A stretch of 64,000 nt of DNA from Microbacter sp. GSS18 (lineage in GTDB: Bacteria; Actinomycetota; Actinomycetes; Actinomycetales; Microbacteriaceae): contig CP119753.1 of NCBI GenBank assembly GCA_029319145.1, forward strand, positions 744,001 to 808,000. The letters run 5' to 3'. This document shows positions 63,542 to 64,000 of this stretch, in pieces. Every line of letters begins with the position of its first letter. Positions within the stretch are counted from its first letter, which is position 1. A program made the position numbers and the translations under genes. Below the pieces are notes generated by a model. That model did not search any database. It saw only the letters and a program-made list of their open reading frames with translations, and was not told the DNA's origin.

Positions 63542-64000
63542 ATGCACCTGAAGAGCGTGACGCTCAAAGGGTTCAAATCGTTCGCCCAGCCGACCACGTT
63601 CGCGCTGGAGCCGGGCGTGACCTGCATCGTCGGACCGAACGGATCGGGCAAGTCCAACGTCGTCGACGCGCTCGCATGGGTGATGGGCGAGCAGGGGGCC
63701 AAGACCCTGCGCGGCGGCAAGATGGAGGACGTCATCTTCGCGGGCACCGCGACGCGCGGGCCGCTCGGCCGCGCCGAGGTGCAGCTCACGATCGACAACT
63801 CCGACGGCGCGCTGCCGATCGAGTACACCGAGGTCACGATCAGCCGCACTCTGTTCCGCAACGGGGCCAGCGAGTACGCGATCAACGGCGAGGGGTGCCG
63901 CCTGCTCGACGTCCAGGAGCTGCTGAGCGATTCCGGGCTGGGGCGCGAGATGCACGTGATCGTCGGCCAGGGTCGCCTCGACGCGGTGCTGCAGGCCACC
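63542..64000 (+). CDS. smc: Chromosome segregation protein SMC, N-terminal part (3' end outside window)
   Basis: The first 153 residues of SMC are present: [20 protein letters not shown], Walker [21 protein letters not shown] (about 30-49), [11 protein letters not shown] and the Q-loop region [14 protein letters not shown] at the edge. SMC with ScpA/B compacts and separates chromosomes. ATG 63542 starts the conserved N-terminus. TAGCGT near 63503 may be the -10. It is divergent from the 37-residue peptide gene. The gene runs off the window. Confidence 0.93.
   Translation, partial: MHLKSVTLKGFKSFAQPTTFALEPGVTCIVGPNGSGKSNVVDALAWVMGEQGAKTLRGGKMEDVIFAGTATRGPLGRAEVQLTIDNSDGALPIEYTEVTISRTLFRNGASEYAINGEGCRLLDVQELLSDSGLGREMHVIVGQGRLDAVLQAT

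Overview
The window is about 70% G+C, densely coded, and reads as chromosome from a high-GC Gram-positive actinobacterium, most likely family Microbacteriaceae (Microbacterium-like). That placement is inferred from protein style, GTG starts, and many leaderless promoters in which a -10 hexamer sits 6 nt before the start codon. I saw no phage, transposase, CRISPR array or replication origin.

Layout. 1-6.3 kb: end of otsA, otsB, then ilvD-ilvB-ilvN-ilvC for branched-chain amino acids, closed by a strong terminator. 6.4-23.4 kb: an accessory island. It holds three giant paralogous regulators on the minus strand (SARP-type winged helix + BTAD + STAND NTPase + one membrane helix + C-terminal beta-propeller-like domain), small exported proteins and a lipoprotein, a flavoprotein, and two tandem peptidoglycan-binding-repeat proteins. 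23.4-34.4 kb: two membrane proteins, serA, a TetR/MFS efflux pair, leuB, ilvE, an FAH-family hydrolase, a second MFS protein, gltX and tRNA-Gln. 34.5-41.6 kb: a membrane protein, a phosphotransferase-fold protein, the fructose PTS operon (fruR-fruK-fruA-ptsH), a metallo-hydrolase and two identical tRNA-Glu genes. 41.7-47.7 kb: a secreted CHRD-like protein, an ECF sigma factor with a DUF4349 membrane partner, terC behind a possible manganese riboswitch, and leuCD behind a leucine leader peptide. 47.8-60 kb: housekeeping genes (murA, an acyltransferase, gpsA, ddl, thiL, rsmD, recG, coaD, a YceD-type protein, rpmF, rnc, mutM). 60-64 kb: a Tat-type exported protein, two tandem GNAT proteins, two small proteins and the start of smc.

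How the genes work together. The ilv, leuB, leuC, leuD and ilvE genes supply nearly the whole valine/isoleucine/leucine route (leuA is not in the window). The murA and ddl products act in peptidoglycan synthesis and the acyltransferase and GpsA in phospholipid synthesis, and these genes overlap end to end.

Most novel part. In the island, four short exported or membrane genes (at 6692, 7477, 15114 minus and 21108) share one promoter design. A GATAnC repeat lies exactly 9 nt before a degenerate -10 hexamer, and a further copy lies 11 bp (three sites) or 21 bp upstream. This is the geometry known for SARP-family activators. The three SARP-STAND regulators themselves share a different, conserved leaderless promoter. 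Together this suggests a previously undescribed membrane-tethered regulator/exported-protein system that has spread by local duplication, with one decayed small-gene copy at 11100-11177.
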